Source: Lachnospiraceae bacterium
Lineage (GTDB): Bacteria; Bacillota; Clostridia; Lachnospirales; Lachnospiraceae
Length of the DNA stretch: 43,590 nt
NCBI GenBank assembly: GCA_017440575.1
Contig: JAFSGY010000070.1
Location: forward strand, 1-43,590
Direction: 5' to 3'
The notes under the pieces are model-generated. The model had not been told where the DNA came from, ran no database searches, and saw nothing but the letters and a program-made list of their open reading frames with translations. Below, one piece after another: positions 1-7,024 of the stretch (its first letter is position 1; each line of letters opens with the position of its first letter). Both the position numbers and the translations under genes were made by a program.

Positions 1-21
1 GAACGAAGGGATGTGTACATC

Positions 22-555
22 ATGAAATTTATTATCAGCGGAAAGAACATCGACGTTACACCAGGTTTAAAGGCAGCAGTAGAAGACAAAATCGGCAAGC
101 TGGAAAAATATTTCACGCCAGAAACGGAGGTACATGCCACACTAAGTGTTGAAAAAGAGAGACAGAAGATAGAGGTTACCATTCCTGTTAAGGGAAATAT
201 CATTCGTTCAGAGCAGGTAAGCAATGATATGTATGTATCTATTGATCTTGCGGCTGAAGTGATTGAAAGACAGCTGAAGAAATATCGAAATAAATTCCGA
301 GCAGAGCAGCAGGCAGGTGCGGCAAGCTTAAGAACAGATTTCATTGAGAATGATTATGAAGAAGACGATGATGAGATTAAGATTGTTCGTACTAAGAAAT
401 TTGATATAAAGCCAATGTATGCAGAGGATGCTTGTATTCAGATGGAGTTGTTAGGACATGATTTCTTCGTATTCTGTAATGCAGAAACAGACGAAGTGAA
501 TGTTGTTTATAAGCGTAAAGGCAATACCTACGGTTTGATTGAGCCGGAAAATTAA
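22..555 (+). CDS. hpf: Long-form ribosome hibernation promoting factor (HPF/RaiA family)
   Basis: A 177-aa host protein that binds the decoding centre of the 30S subunit and, in the long form, dimerises 70S ribosomes into inactive 100S particles. Residues about 1-95 are the S30AE domain, beginning MKFIISGKNIDVTPGLK. A short acidic linker (about 110-120) precedes the C-terminal dimerisation domain with KPMYAEDACIQMELLGHDFFVF and a VVYKRKGNTYGLIEP end, so this is the long form and not the short one. The ATG at 22 gives the canonical MKF start and is preferred to the in-frame GTG at 13; GAAGGG at 5-10 is the likely ribosome-binding site. A strong terminator follows. It marks the chromosomal left flank of the prophage. 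Confidence 0.95.
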   Translation: MKFIISGKNIDVTPGLKAAVEDKIGKLEKYFTPETEVHATLSVEKERQKIEVTIPVKGNIIRSEQVSNDMYVSIDLAAEVIERQLKKYRNKFRAEQQAGAASLRTDFIENDYEEDDDEIKIVRTKKFDIKPMYAEDACIQMELLGHDFFVFCNAETDEVNVVYKRKGNTYGLIEPEN

Positions 556-573
556 TTTCATATGGAAGATGGC

Positions 574-606
574 ACAGGTATCGGAGAAATCCGATACCTG
601 TTTTTG
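574..606 (+). terminator. Rho-independent terminator of hpf
   Basis: A perfect 12-bp stem (574-585 with 590-601) closed by a GAAA tetraloop is followed directly by a T run. It lies 18 nt after the hpf stop codon. Confidence 0.9.
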
Positions 607-638
607 TCTTAAAAAGCGTTATAAAGTCATATATATAT

Positions 639-1283
639 TTGAATGAAAAAGAAATGGGACATTTTGTGGAAGGTATGAGGGAAAATCGATATCAATATAT
701 GATGACAGCATTAGCAGTATTTACAATGATTTTAGTGATAGGAATCTATTTTGCAGAACAGCACGAGTATGAGAGGCTACAAGCGGTAACCAGTGAAGAT
801 TATATCAAATGGGTGGATTATCAGGTGTCGGCAGAAGCTATGAAAAAGGCTTGCAAGTTGGATATAGAAAGTTATTATGGGGAGGTACATCTTGATTGGA
901 TTACACTTCTTGCTTATGCTGCAGTACAGGGGGGCGGAGAATTTGATAAAAAATCCATTGTGTATATTGAGGAGATAGCACAAAAGCTTGCAACTAAAGA
1001 GATTACAGTAGAGGAATTGAAGGAAAAGTATAAGTACTTTTCATACTATTATGAAGCATATGAGGCAGTATTAGGTGGAATGCTTGGTGAGTTTGAGATT
1101 GAGAAAATTGATAAAAATGGAAAGGTGAAAAAGGAGAAAAAATATGGTTTAAAAGCTTTTTCACCAATTGCCAAGGGATTTCCATATCAGGATTACGATG
1201 ATTTTGGGGCGTCCAGGAGCTATGGTTACGAGAGAAAGCATCTAGGGCATGACATGATGGGGCAGATTGGTACACCGATGTGA
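639..1283 (+). CDS. M23 metallopeptidase, N-terminal half only; split by prophage insertion
   Basis: A 214-aa reading frame with one N-terminal membrane segment (about residues 19-38, MMTALAVFTMILVIGIYF), a helical region, and then the first part of an M23 (LytM-like) fold ending SYGYERKHLGHDMMGQIGTPM. HLGHD fits the HxGxD zinc motif of M23 enzymes, but the rest of the domain, including the second HxH zinc motif, is absent: translation stops after GTPM at the prophage boundary. Full-length relatives are membrane-anchored cell-wall endopeptidases or division-type M23 proteins. The TTG at 639 is the longest start; no start has a convincing ribosome-binding site. The product is probably inactive in the lysogen and should be restored when the prophage excises. 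Family assignment rests on the motif, not on a search. Confidence 0.75.
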   Translation: MNEKEMGHFVEGMRENRYQYMMTALAVFTMILVIGIYFAEQHEYERLQAVTSEDYIKWVDYQVSAEAMKKACKLDIESYYGEVHLDWITLLAYAAVQGGGEFDKKSIVYIEEIAQKLATKEITVEELKEKYKYFSYYYEAYEAVLGGMLGEFEIEKIDKNGKVKKEKKYGLKAFSPIAKGFPYQDYDDFGASRSYGYERKHLGHDMMGQIGTPM

Positions 1284-1305
1284 ATGTTATGTAGAAATGT
1301 AATAT
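1262..1305. other. Probable attL (host-prophage junction)
   Basis: M23 similarity ends at the ATTGGTACACC stretch, and prophage DNA with the integrase gene begins within about 50 bp. Serine integrases recombine short unlike attB and attP sites, so no long repeat is expected. The crossover dinucleotide cannot be fixed without attR, which is outside the window. Confidence 0.5.
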
Positions 1306-1316
1306 AGATTGGAATT

Positions 1317-1359
1317 AAGAACCTGCACATCAAAAACTGATGTCCAGGTTCTTTTCTTT
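1317..1359 (+). terminator. Hairpin terminator between truncated M23 gene and integrase
   Basis: The arms AAGAACCTG-C-ACATCA and TGATGT-C-CAGGTTCTT (1317-1332 and 1338-1353) pair with one C-C mismatch, followed by TTCTTTT on the plus strand. The hairpin overlaps the integrase stop codon on the minus strand, where the T run is poor, so it works best for rightward transcripts reaching the junction. Confidence 0.7.
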
Positions 1360-2880
1360 TAACGTGCAGGTCTTCACGACCTTGCGTATTAGCTCGTTCT
1401 TGCTCGTATAAGACAGAGTATCAAAATTATCAAGCAGATAGCAGATCTGTTCATAGACATGCTGCTTGGTGTTCTCTGCTTTCTTCTTATTACGTTCTAT
1501 CAGTTCGGCTTTTCGGAGCTGCGCCTCCAGTTCTGTTTTCTGTTTATCCAATTCCTCAATCTGAGCAATAATATACTTGGCAGCAGTCGAAGACATATTT
1601 TCCTGCAAGGAATGCGTCAGATTGCCCAGAGAAGCGTTTACAACCTTTAGCTCGGACTGAATTGCGGATAAGTTCGAAATATCGCTTACAGCGTCTTGTA
1701 GGAGTATATAATCGGGGTTCAGACGTATACGGTGCAGTTCTTTCAGGAACAGATTGTCAATAACCTCAACACGTACATACTCACTGTTACAGTATGCCCT
1801 GCCTCTTCTTGCCATACAGTCACAGTAATAATAAGAGAACCATATATCATTCTTGCAATACGTTCTGGAAACAATCTTAGAGCCACATCCACACTTCATG
1901 ACACCTTTCAGTAGACCAACATCATATTTACGCTTACGGAACTGCTTGTTGCCTTGCAGACGGTTCTGCACATTAATCCAGTCTTCAGCAGAGATAACCG
2001 GTTCATGAATGCCTATGGAAATGGTCCAGTTATCTTTGCCCATAGTAAGAGTCTTGTCCTTACCTGTCTTGTGCTTACCATAGCTTATCAGTCCATGCTC
2101 ACCATCAAATAAACGCTTATCAGGAAGTTTGCAGCCATGCTCTAAGAAGTACTCATATGCTTCAGGAGCATTCTGGCAGTAAACAGGATTGGTAATAATA
2201 TTATGTATCTGGGAAGTGGATAGGAACTTACCTGACTGACTTCTTATTCCGTGATTCTTGCAGTATCGTTCTATCTTGGTAATGGTATACCCGCTTAGAA
2301 TGAGTTCGTATAGCATTTTAATACGCCATATTTCGTTTTCATCGATAACAAGAAAAGAATGCTCCTTTGTGCCTATTTTCTTTTTTATAGAGGTCATACC
2401 GCTTGGACAATTGCCTCCTGTCCATCTTCCGGCTTCAGCAAGGGCAAGCATATTGTCACCAACACGCTCAGAAGTATTTTCACGTTCCAATTGAGCGAAT
2501 GCGGCCAGAATATACATAACTGTTCTTCCAATAGGAGTAGAGGTGTCAAAAGACTCCTTTACCGAGACAAAAGCAACACCATGCTGTTCGAAGGTATCGT
2601 ACATAGCAGAGAACTCTTTTACGTTACGGCTGATACGATCCAGCTTGTAGACCATGACAACATCAAGAATATTGTCCTGTACGTCTTTCATGAGTTCTTG
2701 AAAGGAAGGACGGTTCGTATTCTTACCACTAAAGCCTTCGTCCTTGTTATAGACCTTGAATTCTAATACCGCATCACGGAAAATGATTCCGGCATATTCT
2801 TTACACATATTGATTTGTACCTCTACAGAGTCACTGTTATCTCGGTAGACGGATTTTCTAGGATAAATTCCTATTACCAT
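1330..2880 (-). CDS. Large serine recombinase (phage integrase)
   Basis: A 516-aa large serine integrase that catalyses prophage integration and, with a directionality factor, excision. Residues 1-150 are the resolvase catalytic domain: the RKS of YPRKSV supplies the nucleophile Ser10, and VYKLDRISRN is the conserved arginine region. The recombinase domain spans about 170-270. A zinc ribbon (CGCGS...YYCDCM) lies near 325-370, and a long coiled coil near 390-480 is the part that controls directionality in this family. A perfect AGGAGGT ribosome-binding site precedes the ATG at 2880. It is the outermost phage gene, next to the M23 junction, as expected for an integrase beside its attachment site. 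It ends with the leftward operon. No directionality factor could be recognised in the window. Confidence 0.95.
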   Translation of the reverse strand: MVIGIYPRKSVYRDNSDSVEVQINMCKEYAGIIFRDAVLEFKVYNKDEGFSGKNTNRPSFQELMKDVQDNILDVVMVYKLDRISRNVKEFSAMYDTFEQHGVAFVSVKESFDTSTPIGRTVMYILAAFAQLERENTSERVGDNMLALAEAGRWTGGNCPSGMTSIKKKIGTKEHSFLVIDENEIWRIKMLYELILSGYTITKIERYCKNHGIRSQSGKFLSTSQIHNIITNPVYCQNAPEAYEYFLEHGCKLPDKRLFDGEHGLISYGKHKTGKDKTLTMGKDNWTISIGIHEPVISAEDWINVQNRLQGNKQFRKRKYDVGLLKGVMKCGCGSKIVSRTYCKNDIWFSYYYCDCMARRGRAYCNSEYVRVEVIDNLFLKELHRIRLNPDYILLQDAVSDISNLSAIQSELKVVNASLGNLTHSLQENMSSTAAKYIIAQIEELDKQKTELEAQLRKAELIERNKKKAENTKQHVYEQICYLLDNFDTLSYTSKNELIRKVVKTCTLKEKNLDISF

Positions 2881-2937
2881 ATAGCACCTCCTGGTAATCT
2901 TATGAAAAATGGGTATAAAAAATACACCCTATTGCGA

Positions 2938-3054
2938 GGATGTACCAAAATGTGCTATATTTATCTTGTTCGGAGATAATGAATAGCGGTACATCCGTTA
3001 ATAGTTATCATGATGACCGTCTGGAGCTACCAACTTCAGGCGGTTATTTTTATT
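2938..3054 (+). ncRNA. Candidate structured small RNA with terminator, between integrase and dinD
   Basis: A long nested hairpin: GGATGTACC (2938-2946) pairs with GGTACATCC (2988-2996), GCTAT (2954-2958) with ATAGC (2983-2987), and TTATCT (2961-2966) with AGATAA (2974-2979). It is followed by a second hairpin, ACCGTCTG/CAGGCGGT (3016-3044), and a T-rich tail to 3054, which is terminator-like on the plus strand. The only plus ORF here (2940-3152) shows no protein character. Alternatively the first hairpin acts in the leader of the leftward integrase mRNA. Confidence 0.45.
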
Positions 3055-3111
3055 TGAACAATTTCCATTTTGGAAACAGTTGCTTACGGTTCAAAATTTC
3101 GTTAGTGAAAT

Positions 3112-4011
3112 TTATTTCAAGTTATTACGATGTTCACGTTCAATTTGTTTAATACTCTTATCAGGAGTAGGAAGATCCTCTGGCATAGTACCACCTAGTC
3201 TTTGGATGGTATCACGAACCTCTTTACCGACTTCGTAATGTGTTTTGTTTGCGTTGTCCTTACCCTGAATATTCTCACGTCGTAATTTTGCCTCTGTCTG
3301 TGTGGCGCGGAAGAGATTGGCAGCCAGCTCTTCATAACCCATATGGTCAAGTATCTTTTGGCTTTTTTTCAATCCCTTACGTTCATGAATCTCTTTTGCA
3401 CCGAGTCCACCATATAATCCTTTATATCCATAATTCTGGAATATTGCATAGTCATAATTGCTTTCAACACCGGCATCTTTGGCAGCAGCTACGAGCTGTT
3501 TGTTATGCTCAGCCATCTGATGGCGGATAGCAAGGCGCTTTTGTTCTTCCGTCATTTTGTCATAGTTATCAATTAATTCCTGCTGACGGGTTTTGACAGC
3601 AAAGTAAGTCTGTCCAAGAGCAATTACTTTTTTGCGTGGATCACCGTTCTGAACAATGAGATAGCAGGCATAACGGGAAAGTTCCATATCATCAATTTCA
3701 CGTTCCGCACCAGAACCTACGTTTACCATTTTGCCAACGTTGGCAAAATGGTCAGAACTTGAAAATCCGGAATTTTCGCAGGCGAGTATTGCTTTTCCGA
3801 TAACGCTTTCAAATCTGCGCCATTGTTTATATTCAAGCGCAATTTGCAATTCACGAGCATACCAGAACTCTTGTCCATATTCATTGATATGCTTAATGGA
3901 TTCAAATAGTGACTCAGAATAATTAGTTTCTTCTTCAAGAGATAAAGCTTTGGATAGGGCTTTATCCGTTGGTGTTGCAATCGGTTCTTCATCAAAGAAA
4001 AAGAACATCAT
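3112..4011 (-). CDS. dinD: DNA damage-inducible protein D (DinD family)
   Basis: A 299-aa DinD-family protein. The segment from EFWYARELQIALEYKQWRRF through ACENSGF, DHFANVGKMV, GSGAEREI, LSRYACYLIVQNGDPRKK and YFAVKTRQQE is the family signature. E. coli DinD is SOS-induced and inhibits RecA-mediated strand exchange; the role in phages is not settled. The start is set at 4011 because GGAGG at 4016-4020 precedes an ATGATG pair (4008 is equally possible); the longer frame to 4026 would contain this ribosome-binding site. It sits in the leftward lysogeny operon between the integrase and DUF4393. A perfect 28-bp palindrome lies inside the gene at 3725-3752. No clear LexA box is visible upstream. 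Confidence 0.88.
   Translation of the reverse strand: MMFFFFDEEPIATPTDKALSKALSLEEETNYSESLFESIKHINEYGQEFWYARELQIALEYKQWRRFESVIGKAILACENSGFSSSDHFANVGKMVNVGSGAEREIDDMELSRYACYLIVQNGDPRKKVIALGQTYFAVKTRQQELIDNYDKMTEEQKRLAIRHQMAEHNKQLVAAAKDAGVESNYDYAIFQNYGYKGLYGGLGAKEIHERKGLKKSQKILDHMGYEELAANLFRATQTEAKLRRENIQGKDNANKTHYEVGKEVRDTIQRLGGTMPEDLPTPDKSIKQIEREHRNNLK
3725..3752. repeat. Perfect 28-bp palindrome inside dinD
   Basis: The half-site GTTGGCAAAATGGT and its exact reverse complement meet at AACGTT. On the dinD strand the segment is read as part of FANVGKMV. A degenerate second copy lies at 5027-5054 in the same operon. Confidence 0.85.
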
Positions 4012-4128
4012 AAAACCTCCATTCATTTTATTAAGTGTACGATAGTTTTGTATATTTCAATTGGGACATCGCAAGATCATTTTCTCGATATCTGCTATTT
4101 CTTGAAAAGACTCCGAAAGAGAAAAAGG

Positions 4129-4983
4129 CTATGAAAATGAAAGATGGTCTGGAGCACATAATACATTTTTTAGATATTGCTCTTGTCCATGAATAAGGTC
4201 TTCTTCAGAGCCAGCATTCTCACAGCAAACATGAGCAAAGGCTAAACCATATTGTGTTAGTGTAATGCTGTTTTTATATACGCACCATTCGTGCATGTTT
4301 TCTTTCCCTTCAATAGTTACTTTGTAGTCTTCTAATAAAGTCAGAGAATGTTTTTCGCGTCGTATATTTATTAAACCCAAACGTTGAAGCAAATATAGTG
4401 ATTTAAATAAGGCTGTATCTAAATGAACCAATTTTTCATCCTTAAATAAATATAATGGACTATATACTTCTGCACTATTAAGGAAAAAACGGTCAAAATC
4501 AACTTCAATACTTAAACAAAAATGGAGACGGGTTATAAACCTACGATCACCAATGAAAGTTTTTTCTAAAAGAGAACTAAAAACAATTGCATCCTGCTTG
4601 GATAATTGCCTAATAATCTCAATATAACTAGGATGTACTTCGTTATCACAATTCATAGAAGAAGCAATTAAGGTAGAATACATTTGACGGAGATGTTCTT
4701 CATCATGATAAAACTTGAAAACATTGTCTAATGCGGGACCAACTATAGATAATGGAGGTTCTGTTAGATTTTCTTCTGGTATTTTATTAACTTTTTCATC
4801 CAGTTCTTTCAGGAATAATTCGATATTTTTATCTCTTTTTGCCTTGGCTTTTATTATAGGAGTAAATACGAGACTTACGATATCTGCAAGACGTTCACCT
4901 GCTTCTTTAGCAACTGGTGTAAGAGCAGAGTCTAAAAATTTTGGAATAATACTTATTTCTAGTTTAGTGATTTCTTCACTCAT
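4129..4983 (-). CDS. DUF4393 (Abi-alpha-like) protein
   Basis: A 284-aa protein with the DUF4393 layout: an N-terminal region (ALTPVAKEAGERLADIVSLVFTPI), then KELDEKVNKIPEENLTEPPLSIVGPALDNVFKFYHDEEHLRQMYSTLIASSMN and a mixed C-terminal half ending LTQYGLAFAHVC. The family is named for the abortive-infection protein Abi-alpha, so exclusion of competing phages is a reasonable but untested role. The ATG at 4983 is chosen because GAGGG at 4992-4996 lies 8 nt upstream; the ATG at 4989 would leave only 2 nt. It is cotranscribed leftward with immA and the repressor, so it should be expressed in the lysogen. Confidence 0.75.
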   Translation of the reverse strand: MSEEITKLEISIIPKFLDSALTPVAKEAGERLADIVSLVFTPIIKAKAKRDKNIELFLKELDEKVNKIPEENLTEPPLSIVGPALDNVFKFYHDEEHLRQMYSTLIASSMNCDNEVHPSYIEIIRQLSKQDAIVFSSLLEKTFIGDRRFITRLHFCLSIEVDFDRFFLNSAEVYSPLYLFKDEKLVHLDTALFKSLYLLQRLGLINIRREKHSLTLLEDYKVTIEGKENMHEWCVYKNSITLTQYGLAFAHVCCENAGSEEDLIHGQEQYLKNVLCAPDHLSFS

Positions 4984-5026
4984 TAACATTTCCCTCTTTC
5001 GTAATTATGTAGTGCGACATCGCAAG

Positions 5027-5071
5027 AGCATTGCGTCAACGTCGGCAAAATGGTAAGTTGCACCGGTGCAA
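5027..5071. repeat. Composite of two palindromic repeats between immA and DUF4393
   Basis: 5027-5054 is a degenerate copy of the 28-bp palindrome in dinD (right half GGCAAAATGGT intact). After two bases comes a perfect TTGCACCGGTGCAA at 5058-5071, ending 3 nt beyond the immA stop codon. A CGCAA/TTGCG inverted pair lies at 5020-5034. The sequence GACATCGCAAGA at about 5016 also occurs near 4070 in the next intergenic gap. Confidence 0.75.
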
Positions 5072-5074
5072 TGT

Positions 5075-5515
5075 TCAGTGCTGCAAACGTAATTCTATAA
5101 ACTTCTCCTCATATCCCAATAATCTGGATAACTGACTGGTGGTATAGCTCCTATTCTCAACTAATACCTCATCAGGGATAAGAAGCTCTGCAGCAAATAG
5201 GTTTGCTTCTTTCTCAGTTTTTGAATTGAGCAGAAGAGTCTTATTGCGGATGAAGTAACAATTCTGCTTCCTGTGTAGAATAGCATGAGCTAACTCATGA
5301 GCCATTACTAATTGTTTCTCGTGTTCTTCTAGGTTCTCATTCAGAAATATACATCTGTGGTTCTTCAAGAACATGTAACAACCGCACCGGGAACCCAGAG
5401 GACCTATCTGTATTTGTATGTTCAAATATTTTGCAATATCAAAAGGATTTCTGCTATTGCATTTCTTTGTATAGTAAGCGACTAAGCGTTTTATGTCTGT
5501 TCTCAATCTGTACAC
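5075..5515 (-). CDS. immA: ImmA/IrrE family metallopeptidase
   Basis: A 146-aa zinc protease of the ImmA/IrrE family (COG2856). The active-site helix reads MAHELAHAILH, giving the HExxH motif, and EKEANLFAAELLIPD supplies the downstream acidic ligand. In ICEBs1 the homologue cleaves the ImmR repressor to induce the element. Here the gene directly follows the CI-like repressor: the repressor TAG is immediately followed by the GTG start at 5515, which suggests translational coupling. The gene is therefore very likely the antirepressor protease of this prophage. A TTG three codons in is an alternative start. Confidence 0.9.
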   Translation of the reverse strand: MYRLRTDIKRLVAYYTKKCNSRNPFDIAKYLNIQIQIGPLGSRCGCYMFLKNHRCIFLNENLEEHEKQLVMAHELAHAILHRKQNCYFIRNKTLLLNSKTEKEANLFAAELLIPDEVLVENRSYTTSQLSRLLGYEEKFIELRLQH

Positions 5516-5917
5516 CTACTTTTTGTTTTTATTAGGATTGTATTTTTCCTTATTAATGGTTTTTAAGCGACGAAGCATAATTTCTAACTGTGCAGCAAAC
5601 ATTTCTCTGTCATCATCTGGAATCTCTTCCCCATCATAACTTGCAGGACCATCTTCATTAGTTGCAAGCTTATTCATTATATTTTCCAAGTCCTTAGAAA
5701 TATCCTTATTATCCTTTTCGGTAAGTTCTGTACCATTCAATAAATAATCCATGCTTACATTAAAAAACTTAGCAACAGCATTTAATTTTTCAGCATTTGG
5801 AGTAGATTTGTCCCATTTAACAATTGTACTGTTACCAAAGCCCAATTCTGCCTCTAAAGCAGGAAGGCTTATTCCACGTTCATTTGCTAATGCTTTGATT
5901 CGATCTTTTAAAGTCAT
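5516..5917 (-). CDS. CI-like phage repressor (XRE family)
   Basis: A 133-aa repressor. Residues about 3-62 form an HTH_3 domain (DRIKALANERGISLPALEAELGFGNSTIVKWDKSTPNAEKLNAVAKFFNVSMDYLL). The rest is acidic and charged, without an S24 peptidase domain, which fits control by the adjacent ImmA protease and not by self-cleavage. The ATG at 5917 with AAGGAGA at 5924-5930 is the true start; the open frame upstream to 6121 runs through the operators. Its helix-turn-helix closely resembles that of the Cro-like protein at 6160 (shared ALE..LGFG..TI.KW.KS.P), so both probably bind the same sites in 5937-6145. Confidence 0.92.
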   Translation of the reverse strand: MTLKDRIKALANERGISLPALEAELGFGNSTIVKWDKSTPNAEKLNAVAKFFNVSMDYLLNGTELTEKDNKDISKDLENIMNKLATNEDGPASYDGEEIPDDDREMFAAQLEIMLRRLKTINKEKYNPNKNKK

Positions 5918-5960
5918 ATATAATCTCCTTAAAATACGAGAAAAAAATCTCGAAAAAGTA

Positions 5961-5989
5961 TTGACAAGAAGAAAATATTCTCGTATAGT
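5961..5989 (+). promoter_or_regulatory. Rightward early promoter (PR-like)
   Basis: TTGACA (5961-5966), a 17-bp spacer and TATAGT (5984-5989) form a near-consensus sigma-A promoter with a start near 5996. An operator (5968-5983) fills the spacer. The transcript reads the Cro-like gene at 6160. Confidence 0.8.
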
Positions 5990-6092
5990 TAAGGATGTAA
6001 AGAGAAAACATTCTCGTAATATCCTTGAAACAGTTGAATACAAACGCCAATTTATAAGACTGTAGAAGAATATTTTCATGTTGTTATATATT

Positions 6093-6121
6093 ATGATAGA
6101 ATATTTTCTCTTTACTGTCAA
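6093..6121 (-). promoter_or_regulatory. Leftward repressor promoter facing PR
   Basis: On the minus strand TTGACA (6121-6116), a 17-bp spacer and TATCAT (6098-6093) give a start near 6086, with an operator (6096-6111) covering the spacer. The two transcripts would overlap by about 90 nt, so the promoters are convergent and not back to back. Confidence 0.7.
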
Positions 6122-6159
6122 TATAGCAAAAAGAAAATTTTCTCATAAGGTGGTGAAGT

Positions 6160-6351
6160 ATGTTAGAAAAAATTGAAAAGTTATGTGAGGAACGAGGGAT
6201 TACGGTAGGTGCATTGGAACGAACATTAGGATTTGGAAGATGTACAATATCGAAATGGCGAAAATCATCTCCGTCTGTAGATAAGTTAAAAAAGGTAGCG
6301 GATTATTTCGGAGTAGGCATAGATTACTTTCTAGCAGCAGGGAAGGGGTGA
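6160..6351 (+). CDS. Cro-like XRE repressor
   Basis: A 63-aa single-domain helix-turn-helix protein (KIEKLCEERGITVGALERTLGFGRCTISKWRKSSPSVDKLKKVADYFGVGIDYFL). It is the first gene of the rightward early transcript, and AAGGTGG at 6148-6154 precedes the ATG. Similarity to the repressor helix-turn-helix across the switch, together with small size and position, marks it as the Cro counterpart. The last operator copy (6130-6145) ends 14 bp before its start codon, so it is probably autoregulated. The 3' end is part of a 26-bp repeat. Confidence 0.88.
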   Translation: MLEKIEKLCEERGITVGALERTLGFGRCTISKWRKSSPSVDKLKKVADYFGVGIDYFLAAGKG

Positions 6352-6360
6352 TGGAGAGTG
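6335..6360 (+). repeat. 26-bp direct repeat, copy 1
   Basis: The segment beginning CAGCAGGGAAGGGGTGATGG is identical at 6335-6360 and 7025-7050. In each copy it supplies the ribosome-binding region and GTG start of the next gene. A shorter piece, CAGCAGGGAAGG, also occurs at 6566-6577 near the end of the gene between them. Confidence 0.9.
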
Positions 6361-6615
6361 AAGTTAGAAGAGGAGATAAGTAAATACCTCAAAGAGAATG
6401 GGATAACACAAACCTTTGTAAGTCAAAGAACTGGAATACCTTTACCTAAATTAAATATGTCATTAAAAGGGCATAGAAGAATATCGTGTCTAGAATATGC
6501 GCTGATATGTGGAGCATTAGAGGTTAATACGGATTTTTTCTTGAAACCGATAAGGTATGATGCATCAGCAGGGAAGGATAAAGAAACAAAAAACTGCCAG
6601 AAGTCGTGTTTCTGA
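6358..6615 (+). CDS. Small XRE-like helix-turn-helix protein
   Basis: An 85-aa protein: EEEISKYLKENGITQTFVSQRTGIPLPKLNMSLKGHRRISCLEYALICGALEVNTDFFL is a compact XRE-type fold followed by a basic tail. It is the second gene of the early rightward operon and is probably a further phage regulator. The GTG start at 6358 lies inside repeat copy 1. A hairpin (about 6591-6622, AACTG..CAGAA with TTCTG.CAGTT) spans its stop codon. Confidence 0.75.
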   Translation: MKLEEEISKYLKENGITQTFVSQRTGIPLPKLNMSLKGHRRISCLEYALICGALEVNTDFFLKPIRYDASAGKDKETKNCQKSCF

Positions 6616-7024
6616 CAGTTTACTGCTAAATTTTTTCACCTTATGTACTTTGCAGGTTTTCACCACAAAAGACACGACCAATTGTTTCTTTAAGTACTCC
6701 GTCACTTATGCAGTTTTAGTTCTGCAGTTTTATCATATGCCCATTAGTTGACGGAACAAGAGGAGTATCTGGTACGGTGAAGCATTTTTAAGCAGTGCCG
6801 TCTGCGTGCGATTATACTCTTCTCTGAGTAGGTAACGCCGTACCGATTGCTACATTTAGCCAGTTTTACGTGTTGTGGCACCACGGTTTGCAACCTCTTA
6901 TACGAAGGAACGGGGCAGGATCAGTTTTTTAATCATAGCGATTCCACCTTTCTTGCCCTATTTGGGTAGCAACATATTAACATTTTCAAAAGAAATATTC
7001 AAGAAAACAAAATAAAAACACTGT
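6616..7024. other. 409-nt stretch without a long ORF; possible minus-strand leader remnant
   Basis: No credible long gene is visible on either strand. It looks richer in GC than its surroundings. On the minus strand a 12-codon ORF (6936-6898, MIKKLILPRSFV) has a good AAGGTGG site at 6944-6950, as in a leader peptide. Just downstream, GGTACGG and CCGTACC (about 6771 and 6840) can pair. A 58-codon minus frame (6920-6744) also stays open but has no start. The edges carry CTGACAGT and ACTGTCAG as a short inverted pair. It may be a decayed insertion. Confidence 0.4.

Larger units (their letters stand above)
5937..6145. promoter_or_regulatory. Lysogeny switch: six operator-like sites
   Basis: Six 16-bp sites fit the palindromic pattern nnaGAA-n4-TTCTCg: 5937-5952 (CGAGAAAAAAATCTCG), 5968-5983, 6001-6016, 6065-6080, 6096-6111 and 6130-6145. 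Starts are 31, 33, 64, 31 and 34 bp apart, about three helical turns with one gap. The first three surround the rightward promoter and the last three surround the leftward promoter in the mirrored arrangement (upstream, within the spacer, downstream). Confidence 0.8.

Noticed and set aside
2940-3152. 70-codon plus ORF between integrase and dinD
   Set aside because: It overlaps the nested hairpins and terminator, has no ribosome-binding site, and runs into the end of dinD on the other strand.
5918-6121. 68-residue extension of the CI-like repressor
   Set aside because: It runs through promoters and operators; the AAGGAGA site fixes the start at 5917.
6160-6615. Toxin-antitoxin pair made of the two small HTH genes
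   Set aside because: Both are regulators without toxin features, and the first is clearly the Cro counterpart of the repressor.
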